From: Alistipes excrementigallinarum
Lineage (GTDB): Bacteria; Bacteroidota; Bacteroidia; Bacteroidales; Rikenellaceae
Direction of reading: 5' to 3'
Assembly (NCBI GenBank): GCA_019112825.1
Contig: DXIP01000008.1
Span: 62,001 to 126,000 of the forward strand
DNA: 64,000 bases
This document shows positions 41,765 to 50,975 of the stretch, in pieces. The translations under genes were made by a program, and so were the position numbers. Positions within the stretch are counted from its first letter, which is position 1; every line of letters begins with the position of its first letter. The notes below the pieces were generated by a model. The model made no database searches. It was not told the DNA's origin and worked only from the letters and a program-made list of their open reading frames with translations.

Positions 41765-44314
41765 CTATTCGCCCTTCTGCCCCTTTTGAGATTTGGGCCC
41801 GTCGGGCTGCTCCGTGTCGGTGCCGGCAACCTTCCGGCGGCGCAGCGAGAGGAGGAGCGCCGCGACGGCTCCCAGAAGGATAAGCGCCGAGCAGATGCCC
41901 GTCACCGTCTCGGCCGCACCCCAGCCCGGGGCGCGGAAACGCCACTCGACGGTGTGGTCGCCCTCCGGGAGCAGCATGGCCCGCAGCAGGTAGTCGGCCC
42001 GGAAGTAGGGGACCTCCTGCCCGTCGACGAAGGCACGCCAGCCCTTGTCGTAGTAGATTTCCGAGAAGAGAGCCATCGCCTCCCGGGGGGCGCTGTATTC
42101 ATAGACGAGGCGGTTGGGCCGGTACTCCGTCAGGGTGATGCGCGCCGTGGCGAGGGAGTCCTCCTTCGCGGGCCGGAATCCCTGCATCGCCTCCCGTGCC
42201 GACTCCGCCACGACGGCCGTCGTGCGGAGGTTGACCTGCCCCAGCAGCTCAATCTCCTCGCGGGGCGTGGAGGCCTCGAGAAGGCTGTCGACGAACCATG
42301 CGGCGCCGAAGGCCGTCGTGCGGCGCACGGCCTGCGGGGTGCCGTCGTCGCCCGTGACGATTAGATAGCGCGTGTTGAGCATGTCGAGCGCCTGCTCGTC
42401 GCCGTTGGAGAGGTAGCGGTCGATGAGGTCCTGGTAGCGGGAGAGCTTGGCGCCGTGGTAGCCGCCCACCGAGCGGTGGAAGTAGGAGGTCGTGGCGTCG
42501 TTGAAGGGGCTTACCGTGAGGTTGAAGACCCGGTATCCGGGCTCACCCTTGTCGGCCAGTATCTCCTTGTCGGCCGCCGTGGGTACAATCTGCTGGCGGC
42601 GGGCCGGCACGAAGTTCTCGTCGGAGAGGAAGCGGCGGTCGACCGGCAGCAGGTCGGCGACCACCACCACGCCCAGCAGCGCCACCAGCGCCCCGCGCCG
42701 GATGCGCCCGAAGGCATAGAGCGCCACGCATCCGGCCGCCAGCACCACGAAGAGCAGCGAACGCCACGCGTCGGCGCTCATCATCCGGGCCCGTTCGGCC
42801 GCCATGGCGGCACCCGCCGCCTCGCCCCACTCGACGTCGGCACCGCGGTCGATGTACTCCTGCATGCCGTTGGCCTGGAAGATGTGGTGGAACTGGTCGG
42901 TCATGAAGGTCGTGCTCTCCGTGCGGCCGAAGTCGAAGAGCGACCCGCCGCCCAGCGCCAGTACCAGGCAGAGGCCGCCCGTGATGCCGGCCGACCAGCC
43001 CAGCGCCCGCAACAGCCTGCGGCGCGGCACCTCGCCCCGCCACAGCGGCATGAGCGCCAGCGCGCCCAGCAGCGGCACGGCCCACTGCACGATAACCAGA
43101 ATCATCGTCACGGTGCGGAACTTGTCGTATCCGGGCAGGTATTTGAACGCCAGTTGGGTGAGTCCCATGAAGTTGTGGCCCCAGGCGAGCAGCAGCGCCG
43201 CCACGCTGGCCGCCACGAGCCACCACTTGTTGCGGCCGCTGGCCAGGGCGATGCCCAGCGCGGCGAGCATCAGCGCCGCGGCGCCGAGGTAGGTGGGGCC
43301 TCCCGTGTAGGGCTGCTCGCCCCAGTAGGCGGGCAGCTGTTCGGCGGCGCCGCGCAGTCCGTAGTCGTTCAATACGGCCGCCACTTCGCCGTCGGACGAG
43401 AAGCCGGTGGCCGAGTCGCGCCCCATGAAGTCGGGCACGAGCAGGTTGAAGCTCTCGGCGCGGCCGTAGCTCCACGCCGTGGCATACTCCAGGTCGAGGC
43501 CGCGGGAGGTCTCCTCGCCCGCCTCGGCGAGCTCCGAGCCGCCGCGCGTGGTCTCCTTCGAGTGCTGGAGCGTGTACCAGAGGGGCGAGAAGTTGGAGCC
43601 GGCGGCCAGAATTCCCGCTGCGGCCAGCACCGCCGTGCGGCGGGCGAACGAGGCGAGGTGGCACTGCCGGAGCGCAACGATGCCCTCCGAGAGCCAGAAG
43701 AGCCCCATCGCCAGCAGGAAGTAGTAGGTAATCTGGGGGTGGTTGGCGCCGATTTCGAGCGAGGCGGCCAGCGCCGTCAGCGCGCCGCCGACCCACATGT
43801 TGCCCCGCAGGGTTATCCACGCGCCGCCCATCATCAGCGGTGCGTAGACCACGGCCCACATCTTGGTGATGTGGCCCGCGCCGATGCTCAGCAGGAAGTA
43901 GGTTGAGAGTCCGTAGGCCAGCGCCGGGACGATGCCCACCCAGGGGTTGACGCCGAACATGAGGAGCATGAGCCACATGGCCACCATCGAGAAGAAGAGC
44001 AGCGAGGCGGGGATGTCCATGATTTTCGAGATGCGGCCGACGCTCTGCTTGACCAGCTGGGCCGGATAGGCCACGTTAATCAGGTAGGCGGGCATGCCGC
44101 CGAACATGCCTCCGGTCCACTGCGGGTCCTCGCCCGTTTGGGTGCGCGTGCGCTCGATGTCGCTGTTCATGCCCCGGTACTGGAGCACGTCGTGCTGGGG
44201 CAGCACCTCGCCCCGGAACTGGGGCGCGAAGTAGAAGATGCTCACCACCAGAAAGAGCAGCAGGGCCGCTGCCGGGGCCATCCATCGGGCCTTCGTATCG
44301 TTCGGAAAATTCAT
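41765..44314 (-). CDS. YfhO family large membrane protein
   Basis: An 849-residue polytopic membrane protein. More than ten hydrophobic helices fill residues 15-560, then a long soluble beta-rich domain (about 590-800), then a final helix near 815-835. YfhO proteins resemble GT-C glycosyltransferases and in Firmicutes modify lipoteichoic acid; the Bacteroidetes members presumably glycosylate envelope lipids or proteins, but acceptor and donor are unknown. The motif EVLPQHDVLQYRGMNSD in the first periplasmic loop contains the acidic pair expected of GT-C catalysis. ATG at 44314 fits the promoter box 24 bp upstream. Confidence 0.85.
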   Translation of the reverse strand: MNFPNDTKARWMAPAAALLLFLVVSIFYFAPQFRGEVLPQHDVLQYRGMNSDIERTRTQTGEDPQWTGGMFGGMPAYLINVAYPAQLVKQSVGRISKIMDIPASLLFFSMVAMWLMLLMFGVNPWVGIVPALAYGLSTYFLLSIGAGHITKMWAVVYAPLMMGGAWITLRGNMWVGGALTALAASLEIGANHPQITYYFLLAMGLFWLSEGIVALRQCHLASFARRTAVLAAAGILAAGSNFSPLWYTLQHSKETTRGGSELAEAGEETSRGLDLEYATAWSYGRAESFNLLVPDFMGRDSATGFSSDGEVAAVLNDYGLRGAAEQLPAYWGEQPYTGGPTYLGAAALMLAALGIALASGRNKWWLVAASVAALLLAWGHNFMGLTQLAFKYLPGYDKFRTVTMILVIVQWAVPLLGALALMPLWRGEVPRRRLLRALGWSAGITGGLCLVLALGGGSLFDFGRTESTTFMTDQFHHIFQANGMQEYIDRGADVEWGEAAGAAMAAERARMMSADAWRSLLFVVLAAGCVALYAFGRIRRGALVALLGVVVVADLLPVDRRFLSDENFVPARRQQIVPTAADKEILADKGEPGYRVFNLTVSPFNDATTSYFHRSVGGYHGAKLSRYQDLIDRYLSNGDEQALDMLNTRYLIVTGDDGTPQAVRRTTAFGAAWFVDSLLEASTPREEIELLGQVNLRTTAVVAESAREAMQGFRPAKEDSLATARITLTEYRPNRLVYEYSAPREAMALFSEIYYDKGWRAFVDGQEVPYFRADYLLRAMLLPEGDHTVEWRFRAPGWGAAETVTGICSALILLGAVAALLLSLRRRKVAGTDTEQPDGPKSQKGQKGE

Positions 44315-44337
44315 CGTTTCAGTGGTTAACCGACTGC

Positions 44338-44345
44338 CAAAGGTA
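44338..44345 (-). promoter_or_regulatory. yfhO promoter -7 box
   Basis: Reads TACCTTTG on the minus strand, exact TAnnTTTG, 24 bp from the start at 44314. It excludes the longer open frame that would start at 44356. Confidence 0.65.
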
Positions 44346-44387
44346 CGAAAAAACATTTACTCACGCGTCGTTGTGGCGAAAAATAAC

Positions 44388-44395
44388 TATCTTTG
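44388..44395 (+). promoter_or_regulatory. Promoter -7 box for the polyprenyl synthase
   Basis: TATCTTTG, exact TAnnTTTG, 22 bp upstream of the start at 44418 and divergent from the yfhO promoter 43 bp away. Confidence 0.65.
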
Positions 44396-44417
44396 CGAAG
44401 CAAAAGAGTATCCGTTT

Positions 44418-45407
44418 ATGATAACACTCGATATAATCCGCAAACCCGTGGCGGCCGACCTGGAGGAGTTTGATGCGTTTGTGGCCCGGCAGTTTACGGC
44501 AGAAGGGGATTTGCTCGAAGAGATGTTGCGCTATGCGCTTTCGTCGCGCGGCAAGGGGATTCGCCCCACGCTGGTGATGCTCTCGGCGGCGATGAATGCG
44601 CCCGTGAAGACGGAACGTCTGGGGCCGCGCGTCTCGCTGGCGGCGATGCTTGTGGAGATGATTCACGTGGCGTCGCTCATCCACGACGACGTCATCGACG
44701 AGTCGGCCGAGCGCCGCGGACGGGCCTCGGTCAACGCCCGCTGGCAGTCGCGCAAGGCGGTGCTGCTGGGTGACTACATCCTGGCCCGTAATATGAACAT
44801 AGGTCTTTCGAGCGGTCAGTTCGACCTGGTGACCCACGTCTGCAACTCAATTACGGCGCTCTGCGAAGGGGAGATTTTCCAAAGCGACTGCGCCGAGAAG
44901 CAGAACACCACGCGGCAGAGCTACCTCGAAATCATCCATAAGAAGACGGCCAGCCTGCTCGGAACGAGCGCTTCGGTCGGTGCGCTGGCCGTGCGTGCGC
45001 CCCGTGAACGGGTGGAGCTTATGCGCAGCTTCGGCGAGGCGCTGGGCATGGCCTTCCAGATTCAGGACGACATCCTCGACTTCTCGCCGTCGGCCCGCAC
45101 CGGCAAGCCCTCGAACAACGACCTGCGCGAGGGCAAAATCACGCTGCCGCTGCTCGACGTGCTCGAGCGTGTCGACGCGGAGCGCCGCAGCGAGCTGCTG
45201 GAGCGTCTGGCCCGCTGCCACGAGGACGAGGAGTCGGTGGCGCTGCTCCAGCGTACGGTGGTCGAGGAGGGTGGCCTCGAGGCTGCGGCCCGCGTGATGC
45301 AGGGATACCTCCGGCGGGCCCTCGACCTGCTCTCGACCTACGAGGATTCGCCCGCCCGTACGGCGCTGGCCAACCTCTGCGCCTACGTCGCCGAGCGCGA
45401 CCGCTGA
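44418..45407 (+). CDS. Polyprenyl (octaprenyl-type) diphosphate synthase
   Basis: A 329-residue trans-isoprenyl diphosphate synthase condensing isopentenyl diphosphate units to make the quinone side chain. First aspartate-rich motif HDDVIDESAERRG near residue 89 and second FQIQDDILDFSP near residue 216, plus RGKGIRPTL near 48 for pyrophosphate binding. The chain length cannot be read from sequence with certainty; Bacteroidales menaquinones suggest long chains, and menA is in the same window. ATG 44418 chosen because the promoter box sits 22 bp before it. Confidence 0.9.
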   Translation: MITLDIIRKPVAADLEEFDAFVARQFTAEGDLLEEMLRYALSSRGKGIRPTLVMLSAAMNAPVKTERLGPRVSLAAMLVEMIHVASLIHDDVIDESAERRGRASVNARWQSRKAVLLGDYILARNMNIGLSSGQFDLVTHVCNSITALCEGEIFQSDCAEKQNTTRQSYLEIIHKKTASLLGTSASVGALAVRAPRERVELMRSFGEALGMAFQIQDDILDFSPSARTGKPSNNDLREGKITLPLLDVLERVDAERRSELLERLARCHEDEESVALLQRTVVEEGGLEAAARVMQGYLRRALDLLSTYEDSPARTALANLCAYVAERDR

Positions 45408-45733
45408 GCCGCTGCCCGGGGCCGGAGGTGCGGCCGGGAGAGCAGGGAGCCGGAGAACCCGGGGCCGGAAGTGCGGCCGGGAGAGCAAGGAGCCGGAAAA
45501 CCCGGGCCGGAAGAGCGAAAGAGTCGGAGAACCCGGGGCCGGAAGTGCAGACGGGGAGCGGAGGACCGGAGCTGTCCGTGGGCCGGAAGTGCCGGGCCGC
45601 AGATGCGGCGGTGCGGAGCATGACACATGACATGAAAAACAGACATCGGTGAGCAGGAGTGAAGAGCGTGTATGTGAGTGAGTGCGTCGCCGGATGACGG
45701 AACAGACAGAACAAAAACCTAAATAAACTCGTA
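45408..45733. other. 326-bp gap, repeat-filled then AT-richer
   Basis: Positions 45420-45600 are a tandem repeat (listed separately). The 100 bases before the transporter gene are mixed in composition, without an exact TAnnTTTG box. No gene is supported. Confidence 0.55.
45420..45600. repeat. Tandem repeat of about 43-bp units after the polyprenyl synthase
   Basis: GGCCGGA-starting units at about 45420, 45463, 45505, 45537 and 45581 (offsets 43, 42, 32, 44). The first two are nearly identical, sharing TGCGGCCGGGAGAGCA and GGAGCCGGA.AACCCG; later ones are shortened or diverged. Confidence 0.75.
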
Positions 45734-47047
45734 ATGGAACAGAAAAAAAGTTACATCCTGCCCATCATCATGATGTTCGCGCTCTTTGCGATGATATCCT
45801 TCGTGACGGGCCTCACCAACCCTCTGGGTGTCATCGTCAAGCATCAGTTCGCCCTTCCGAACTGGATGTCGCAGCTGGGTAATGCCGCCAACTTCATCGC
45901 CTACTTCTTCATGGGACTTCCGGCAGGTCTGATGCTCAAGCGCATCGGCTACAAGAAGACGGCGCTGGCCGCCATCGCCGTCGGCTTCATCGGCGTGGGT
46001 GTCCAGTTCCTCGCCGGCCGCACCGGCTCGGGCGACGGCACCTCGTTTGCCCCCTTCTATGTCTATCTGGTCGGCGCCTTCATCTCGGGCTTCTCGATGT
46101 GCATGCTCAACACGGTGGTCAACCCGATGCTCAACACGCTGGGTGGCGGCGGCAAGCGCGGCAACCAGCTCATCCAGTTCGGCGGTTCACTCAACTCCAT
46201 CTCGGCGACGATTGTCCCCGTGCTGGTGGGTTACCTCATGGGTGACGTGGCCAAGGCGCGCCTGAGCGACGCGGCTCCCGCCCTCTTCATCGCAATGGGC
46301 ATCTTCGCCGTGGCATTCATCGTGCTGTGGCTCATGCAGATTCCCGAACCCTACGCCCTCGAGGAGAAGAAGGACGCCAACGACAAGTACGGTCCCATGT
46401 CGTTCCGTCACTTCGTACTGGGTACGGTGGCCATCTTCATCTATGTGGGTGTCGAGGTGGGCATCCCCAACTTCATCAACCTCTTCCTCACCTCGGCGCG
46501 TGACGGGGCCTCGGGCGCCGTCGGCATGGGGCTCGACACGGCCATCGCCGGTTCGGTGGTGGGCACCTACTGGTTCCTGATGATGTGTGGCCGTCTGCTG
46601 GGCGGTCTGGTTGGCGCCAAGGTCTCGAGCCGCGTGCAAATTGCCTTCGTCAGCGCTCTGGCCATCATCTTCGTCCTCATCGGCATCTTCGCTCCGACGA
46701 CCGCCACGGTCTCGATGCCCGTCTTCCGTTCGGACATCAGCTTCGGTCTGGCGAGCGTTCCCGTGGGCGTGGTCTTCTTCGTGCTGTGCGGCCTCTGCAC
46801 CTCGGTGATGTGGGGCGGCCTGTTCAACCTGGCCGTTGAGGGTCTGGGCAAGTACACCTCGGTAGGCTCGGGCATCTTCATGGTGATGGTCTGCGGCGGC
46901 GGTATCCTTCCGCTCATCCAGGGCTACGTGGCCGACCTGGCCGGCTATCTGGCCAGCTACTGGGTCATTATCCTCTGCCTCTGCTACATCCTCTACTACG
47001 CGCTCGTCGGTTCGAAGAACGTCAACAAGGATATTCCGGTCGACTGA
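45734..47047 (+). CDS. MFS sugar transporter of the fucose/glucose/galactose (FHS) family
   Basis: A 437-residue proton symporter with about 12 membrane helices. FHS hallmarks are the early FALFAMISFVTGLTNPL, the GLPAGLMLKRIGYKKT loop between helices 2 and 3, and TVVNPMLNTLGGGGKRG after helix 4. FucP-like transporters carry L-fucose; GluP and GlcP-like ones carry glucose and galactose. No sugar-metabolism gene adjoins it, so the substrate is open. Followed by a strong terminator. Confidence 0.87.
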   Translation: MEQKKSYILPIIMMFALFAMISFVTGLTNPLGVIVKHQFALPNWMSQLGNAANFIAYFFMGLPAGLMLKRIGYKKTALAAIAVGFIGVGVQFLAGRTGSGDGTSFAPFYVYLVGAFISGFSMCMLNTVVNPMLNTLGGGGKRGNQLIQFGGSLNSISATIVPVLVGYLMGDVAKARLSDAAPALFIAMGIFAVAFIVLWLMQIPEPYALEEKKDANDKYGPMSFRHFVLGTVAIFIYVGVEVGIPNFINLFLTSARDGASGAVGMGLDTAIAGSVVGTYWFLMMCGRLLGGLVGAKVSSRVQIAFVSALAIIFVLIGIFAPTTATVSMPVFRSDISFGLASVPVGVVFFVLCGLCTSVMWGGLFNLAVEGLGKYTSVGSGIFMVMVCGGGILPLIQGYVADLAGYLASYWVIILCLCYILYYALVGSKNVNKDIPVD

Positions 47048-47070
47048 TTCGCTTCCGCACCGCAACGAAA

Positions 47071-47104
47071 AAGCGTCCCGCCTCTCTGTGGAGGCGGGAC
47101 GCTT
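47071..47104 (+). terminator. Terminator of the sugar transporter gene
   Basis: Perfect 14-bp stem AAGCGTCCCGCCTC / GAGGCGGGACGCTT with a 6-base loop, followed by CGTTTTGGG. An A-run precedes it (CGAAAAAG), so it may work in both directions. Confidence 0.87.
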
Positions 47105-47106
47105 CG

Positions 47107-47256
47107 TTTTGGGTTCTGTCGTTGGTCCCTGTTATTGGAACCTGTCGTTGGCTCCTGTCATTATGGCGCCTGTTGTTGGACCCTGTCGTTTTGGCCCCTG
47201 TTGTTGGCGCCTGTTGTTCGGGCCCCGTCGTTGGACTTTTGTCGTTTGACCCCTGC
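47107..47256. repeat. Short-unit (13-15 bp) minisatellite between convergent genes
   Basis: About ten degenerate units of pattern CCTGTYGTTGGNN, for example CCTGTTATTGGAA, CCTGTCGTTGGCT, CCTGTTGTTGGAC, CCTGTTGTTGGCG. Unit length varies by one or two bases. The plus strand is nearly free of A within the array. Confidence 0.85.
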
Positions 47257-47339
47257 TGCCTCCGGACCGACCCTCTTCGGGGCCGGCGACCGCCGGCCGG
47301 AGCGAAGGCAGGGACCTCCTCCGCCCGCGGCCGCGGCCG

Positions 47340-49232
47340 TTACGGCAGCTCGGTGAGCTCCTCGGCCAGCGACTTGTCGACCTTGAAGGGAACCTTGCGT
47401 AGCTCGCCGCGGTTGCCCTCGGCGTCGACGGCGATGCTGACAATCACATACTCGGTGTCGTCCCACGCCACGCCGTAGGAGAGGTTGTAGGAGCTCTTGT
47501 CCATGTTGTAGCTGCTGTTGATGAGCGACGAGCCCAGCAGCAGGTCATCCGTCGAGGCGATGTCTGCAGCCTTGTAGATGTTCGAATACCAGTGCGCGGC
47601 GTCGGCATTGGGCTCAAGGCGTGCGCCGGGGACGGCCAGCCCGCGGAGGAACATGTAGCCCATGGGGCTGAGGTCGGCCCAGTCGTCTCCGTCGGTGAGC
47701 CAGAGCGTCGGCTCGGCCGCGGCGTTCGAGAAGGTCAGCTCCTTGGTGGTGAAGGCCTCGCCGAAGGAGGTCTCCGAGGAGGGCTCTCCGGTCTCCTGGT
47801 CAACCCAGAAGGCGTAGGGATGGTAGGTCGTTGCGGGCGAGAGCGTGCCGAAGGTGTAGCTGTCCGGCCCGTCGAACCCTTCGGAGCACTGCGAGACGAT
47901 GTAGCTGGGCAGCGGGAAGAACATCGCGTAGTCGCCGTACTGCTCGATGCGCTTGGCATCCATCTTCTCGAGGAAGTAGGCGGCGATTTTCTCCTCGTCG
48001 CCGTTCAGCTCCGTGTACTCGGCGTCGGTCATCACGTCCCAGTAGTAGAAGGCGCGCACGTCGTTGGGGGTGACCGTCACGGTGGCTCCGGTGGCCGTCA
48101 CGGCGTCGGTGCTGAAGGTGAAGCCGTAGTCGATGGGGGTCTCTTCGGGGGTGGTGATTTCGAGCACGGCCACCTCGGTGTTGATGAGTCCTTCGAGGTT
48201 CACGCCCACGGCCAGCGCATAGTAGGTCGTCTCGGGGGTGAGCTCCTTGCTCTGCACCGTCTTCTCACCATAGGCGCTCGAGTACTTCACGGCCATCTCG
48301 AGCGACCAGTAGTCGGTCACCTGCTCGATGTAGTAGTTGTAGATATGGGCCGGCAGGTTGTCGCGCACCTCCTCGTAGCCCGCCGCATCGAACATCTCGT
48401 AGTAGTAATAGATTGAGGGGTCGGAGGGCTTGAAGACGACGGCTACCGAGGTCGAGGTGAGGCTCTGCGCCTCGATGGCGATGGTGCAGCCGGTCATCTC
48501 GCCTTCGGCCACGGCCTGCGAGTCGAAGGGACATACGACCACTTCGCCCGTTGCGGCGCCCGTCTGGTCGATGCCGTAGGCGTAGGCCACGTAGGAGGTC
48601 TCGGGGGTCAGCCGTGCGGGGTGGTACTCCGCGTCGCCGCTCCGGGTGAGGGTGGCGAGGTACTCCTCGAGGCTCTGGCCGGCCTCTTCGGCCGCGGCGG
48701 TGAAGGCTGCGAGGTTCTGTGCGGCGACGGTGGCGGCATCGAACCCTTCGGCTGGGGCGACGGCCGAGTAGTAGGCGGCCTCCTTGTCAACGGGCACGAC
48801 GCTGATGAGGGCGTCGCAGTGGGTTATCCCGGTCGCCGTGAGCGCATAGGGCAGCACGCGGGCCGACTGGGTTATCTCGACGGGGTACTCCTTGCCGTCG
48901 TAGGCGAGCGTCACGGTACCGGTGCGCTCCTCCAGAAGCTCGTTGGCGGCGGCGACGGCCGTCACCTTGGCCTCCTGCTCGAGCACGGTGAGGTTGGTTA
49001 TCCACACCTCGTCGGTGCGGGCCTCGAGGCGGGCCGACGTCACGGGATTCTCGATGGCACAGGTGATGGTTATCGTTCCTCCCTCGGCGGGAACCACTTC
49101 AGGCTGCAGGGTCGTCGTCACGTTCGACGGGGGAGCGGGTTCCTCCGCATTGTCCTCCTTGCAACCGGTTGTCGTCAACAACAGCACAGCGAACAGCGCT
49201 GCAAAGCACCGATGGGTCCAAAATCTCTTCAT
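47340..49232 (-). CDS. BACON/Fn3-like multidomain lipoprotein
   Basis: A 630-residue surface lipoprotein. Start MKRFWTHRCF (ATG at 49232; an in-frame TTG lies two codons upstream), lipobox TTTGC with cysteine at about 24, Pro/Ala linker. Residues about 45-125 resemble a BACON domain (GGTITITC..., WITNLTV..., TGTVTLAYDGKEYPVEITQ). Then two or three repeated beta modules each with an ATGITHCDALISVVP-, SLTSTSVAVVFKP- or AVTATGATVTVTPN-type strand and a LTPETSYVAYAYGID-, LTPETTYYALAVGV- or LSPATTYHPYAFWVD-type end, the form of Alistipes and Bacteroides surface glycan- or peptide-binding lipoproteins. Substrate unknown. Confidence 0.78.
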   Translation of the reverse strand: MKRFWTHRCFAALFAVLLLTTTGCKEDNAEEPAPPSNVTTTLQPEVVPAEGGTITITCAIENPVTSARLEARTDEVWITNLTVLEQEAKVTAVAAANELLEERTGTVTLAYDGKEYPVEITQSARVLPYALTATGITHCDALISVVPVDKEAAYYSAVAPAEGFDAATVAAQNLAAFTAAAEEAGQSLEEYLATLTRSGDAEYHPARLTPETSYVAYAYGIDQTGAATGEVVVCPFDSQAVAEGEMTGCTIAIEAQSLTSTSVAVVFKPSDPSIYYYYEMFDAAGYEEVRDNLPAHIYNYYIEQVTDYWSLEMAVKYSSAYGEKTVQSKELTPETTYYALAVGVNLEGLINTEVAVLEITTPEETPIDYGFTFSTDAVTATGATVTVTPNDVRAFYYWDVMTDAEYTELNGDEEKIAAYFLEKMDAKRIEQYGDYAMFFPLPSYIVSQCSEGFDGPDSYTFGTLSPATTYHPYAFWVDQETGEPSSETSFGEAFTTKELTFSNAAAEPTLWLTDGDDWADLSPMGYMFLRGLAVPGARLEPNADAAHWYSNIYKAADIASTDDLLLGSSLINSSYNMDKSSYNLSYGVAWDDTEYVIVSIAVDAEGNRGELRKVPFKVDKSLAEELTELP

Positions 49233-49306
49233 AAGCAAACGTTTTTAAGGGGGTGAAACATGTGGGAAAAAAGGGACGGAGTGCCCCGGAGGAGCAATCC
49301 TTTTTA

Positions 49307-49337
49307 CAAAGTTAGTCGTTCGAGGCAATTATGCAAG
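49307..49337 (-). promoter_or_regulatory. Promoter of the BACON/Fn3-like lipoprotein
   Basis: On the minus strand CTTG (49337-49334), 19 bp, then TAACTTTG (49314-49307), fitting the Bacteroidetes -33/-7 arrangement. The start codon is 75 bp downstream. Confidence 0.6.
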
Positions 49338-49407
49338 TGCCCGGGGGCAGGCCGGCTCCGGCGCGGAGCGGGGTTTCGGGCCGTTTTTGCCGGATTGGGC
49401 TTACGAT

Positions 49408-49441
49408 TTTGGAAGAAAAGAGTTTCGTTTGGTTACATTTG
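49408..49441 (+). promoter_or_regulatory. Orphan plus-strand promoter-like pair
   Basis: TTTG (49408-49411), 22 bp, TACATTTG (49434-49441). Nothing is encoded on the plus strand downstream; the transcript would run into the argH 3' end antisense. Confidence 0.4.
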
Positions 49442-49503
49442 TGCCGCGGCAGGTTCCGGAGGCGAACAATAATTTTTTTAGAAAAAAAGTGATTTTTTTG
49501 CCC

Positions 49504-49538
49504 CGGCGGCCCTCTCGCAGCGAAAAAAAGGGCCGCCG
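49504..49538 (-). terminator. Hairpin downstream of the arginine operon
   Basis: A 10-bp perfect stem with a 15-base loop about 140 bp after the argH stop. On the minus strand the first T-run (CACTTTTTTTC) comes some 12 bases after the stem, so it is not a textbook terminator. Confidence 0.35.
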
Positions 49539-49676
49539 CCCTGCCCCGTGGAGGTTCCCTTTCGGAAGCCCTTCCTGCTGCAGAGCGGCGGCCCGTACGG
49601 TCGTTGCGCCCGTGGAAGCGGGTTGTCTCCGGCGCGTTCGCTGCTTCCGGCACACCCCTCTCCGTCGCGAGCGGCA

Positions 49677-50975
49677 CTATTCGAACTCCTTCATCACCGA
49701 CTCCATCTTGCGGCGGATTTCCTCGGTGCAGAGCCGTCCGATGCTCCCCTCGTGGGTGTGGTGCACCTCCTTGACGGGGCGGTATTCGCCCCGCTGGACC
49801 TCCATGCCGACGCGGCGGTAGGCCTCGCGGAAGGGAACCCCCTCGAGCACCAGCCGGTTCACCTCCTCGACCGTGAAGAGGTAGTCGTAGCGCGCATCCT
49901 CGAGGATGTGGGTGTTGACGCGCAGGCTGCCCACCATGAAGGTGCACATGGCGAGCGTGCGGCGGATTTCGCTTGTCGCCGGGAAGAGGATATCCTTGAG
50001 CAGCTGCAGGTCGCGGTGGTAGCCCGACGGCAGGTTGGTCGTCAGCAGGGCGATTTCGTTGGGCACCGACTGCAGCCGGTTGCAGCGCCCCCGCATCACC
50101 TCGAAGACGTCGGGGTTCTTCTTGTGGGGCATGATGCTCGAGCCGGTGGTCAGCTCGTCGGGCAGCGAGACGAAGCCGAAGTTCTGGCTCATGAAGAGGC
50201 AGACATCCATGGCCAGCCGCCCGACGGTCGCGGCGACGGCCGCAATGGCGTTGGCGGCGGCCCGTTCGCACTTGCCGCGGCTCATCTGCGCCGCCACGAC
50301 GTTGTAGTGGAGCGTCTCGAAGCCGAGCAGCCGCGTGGTCATCGTGCGGTCGAGCGGGAACGACGAGCCGTAGCCCGCCGCCGAGCCCAGCGGATTTTGG
50401 TTGGAGATGTGGTAGGCGGCCGCCACCAGGCGCAGGTCGTCGACGAGCGTCTCGGCGTAGGCGCCGAACCAGAGACCGAACGACGAGGGCATGGCCACCT
50501 GCAGATGGGTGTAGCCCGGCATCAGCACGTCGCGGTAGCGCTCGCTGAGCTCCTGCAGCCGGTCGAAGAGCGTGCGGACGGCCGCCGCCGTCTGCCGCAG
50601 CTCGTCGCGCAGAAAGAGCTTGAGGTCGACGAGCACCTGGTCGTTGCGCGAACGGCCCGAGTGAATCTTCTTGCCTACGTCGCCCAGACGGCGGGTGAGC
50701 AGCAGCTCGACCTGCGAGTGTACATCTTCGGTGTCGGGCTCAATCTCGAAGCGCCCCGCCTCAATCTCGGCGGCAATCTCCTTCAATCCGGCCGTCAGCC
50801 GTTCCAGTTCGTCGCGGGTGAGCAGTCCGATGCTCTCGAGCATCGTGATGTGGGCCAGCGACCCCTCGACATCGTAGCGGGCCAGCCGCAGGTCGAGTTC
50901 GCGGTCGTTGCCCACGGTGTAGGCTTCGATGTGTGCGTCGGGCTCGAAGCCCTTGTCCCAGAGTTTTCCTGCCAT
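49677..50975 (-). CDS. argH: Argininosuccinate lyase
   Basis: A 432-residue fumarase-superfamily enzyme splitting argininosuccinate into arginine and fumarate, the last step of the pathway. Signature GSSIMPHKKNPDVFEVMRG near residue 272, catalytic serine in it, plus HSGRSRNDQVLVDLKLFL near 104 and MPGYTHLQVAMPSSFG near 150. Start MAGKLWDKGFEPD. Last gene of the minus-strand arg operon; 82 bp after argE. Confidence 0.95.
   Translation of the reverse strand: MAGKLWDKGFEPDAHIEAYTVGNDRELDLRLARYDVEGSLAHITMLESIGLLTRDELERLTAGLKEIAAEIEAGRFEIEPDTEDVHSQVELLLTRRLGDVGKKIHSGRSRNDQVLVDLKLFLRDELRQTAAAVRTLFDRLQELSERYRDVLMPGYTHLQVAMPSSFGLWFGAYAETLVDDLRLVAAAYHISNQNPLGSAAGYGSSFPLDRTMTTRLLGFETLHYNVVAAQMSRGKCERAAANAIAAVAATVGRLAMDVCLFMSQNFGFVSLPDELTTGSSIMPHKKNPDVFEVMRGRCNRLQSVPNEIALLTTNLPSGYHRDLQLLKDILFPATSEIRRTLAMCTFMVGSLRVNTHILEDARYDYLFTVEEVNRLVLEGVPFREAYRRVGMEVQRGEYRPVKEVHHTHEGSIGRLCTEEIRRKMESVMKEFE

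Larger units (their letters stand above)
49233..49676. other. 444-bp gap between the lipoprotein and argH
   Basis: Holds the lipoprotein promoter on the minus strand (49307-49337), a promoter-like pair on the plus strand (49408-49441), an AT-rich patch with alternating A7 and T7 runs (about 49472-49501) and a 10-bp stem hairpin CGGCGGCCCT / AGGGCCGCCG (49504-49513 with 49529-49538), which may end the arginine operon. No gene is supported. Confidence 0.5.

Noticed and set aside
49387..49821. Plus-strand open frame over the argH end
   Set aside because: Antisense to argH, no family features; the orphan promoter-like site nearby is reported instead, without claiming a protein.
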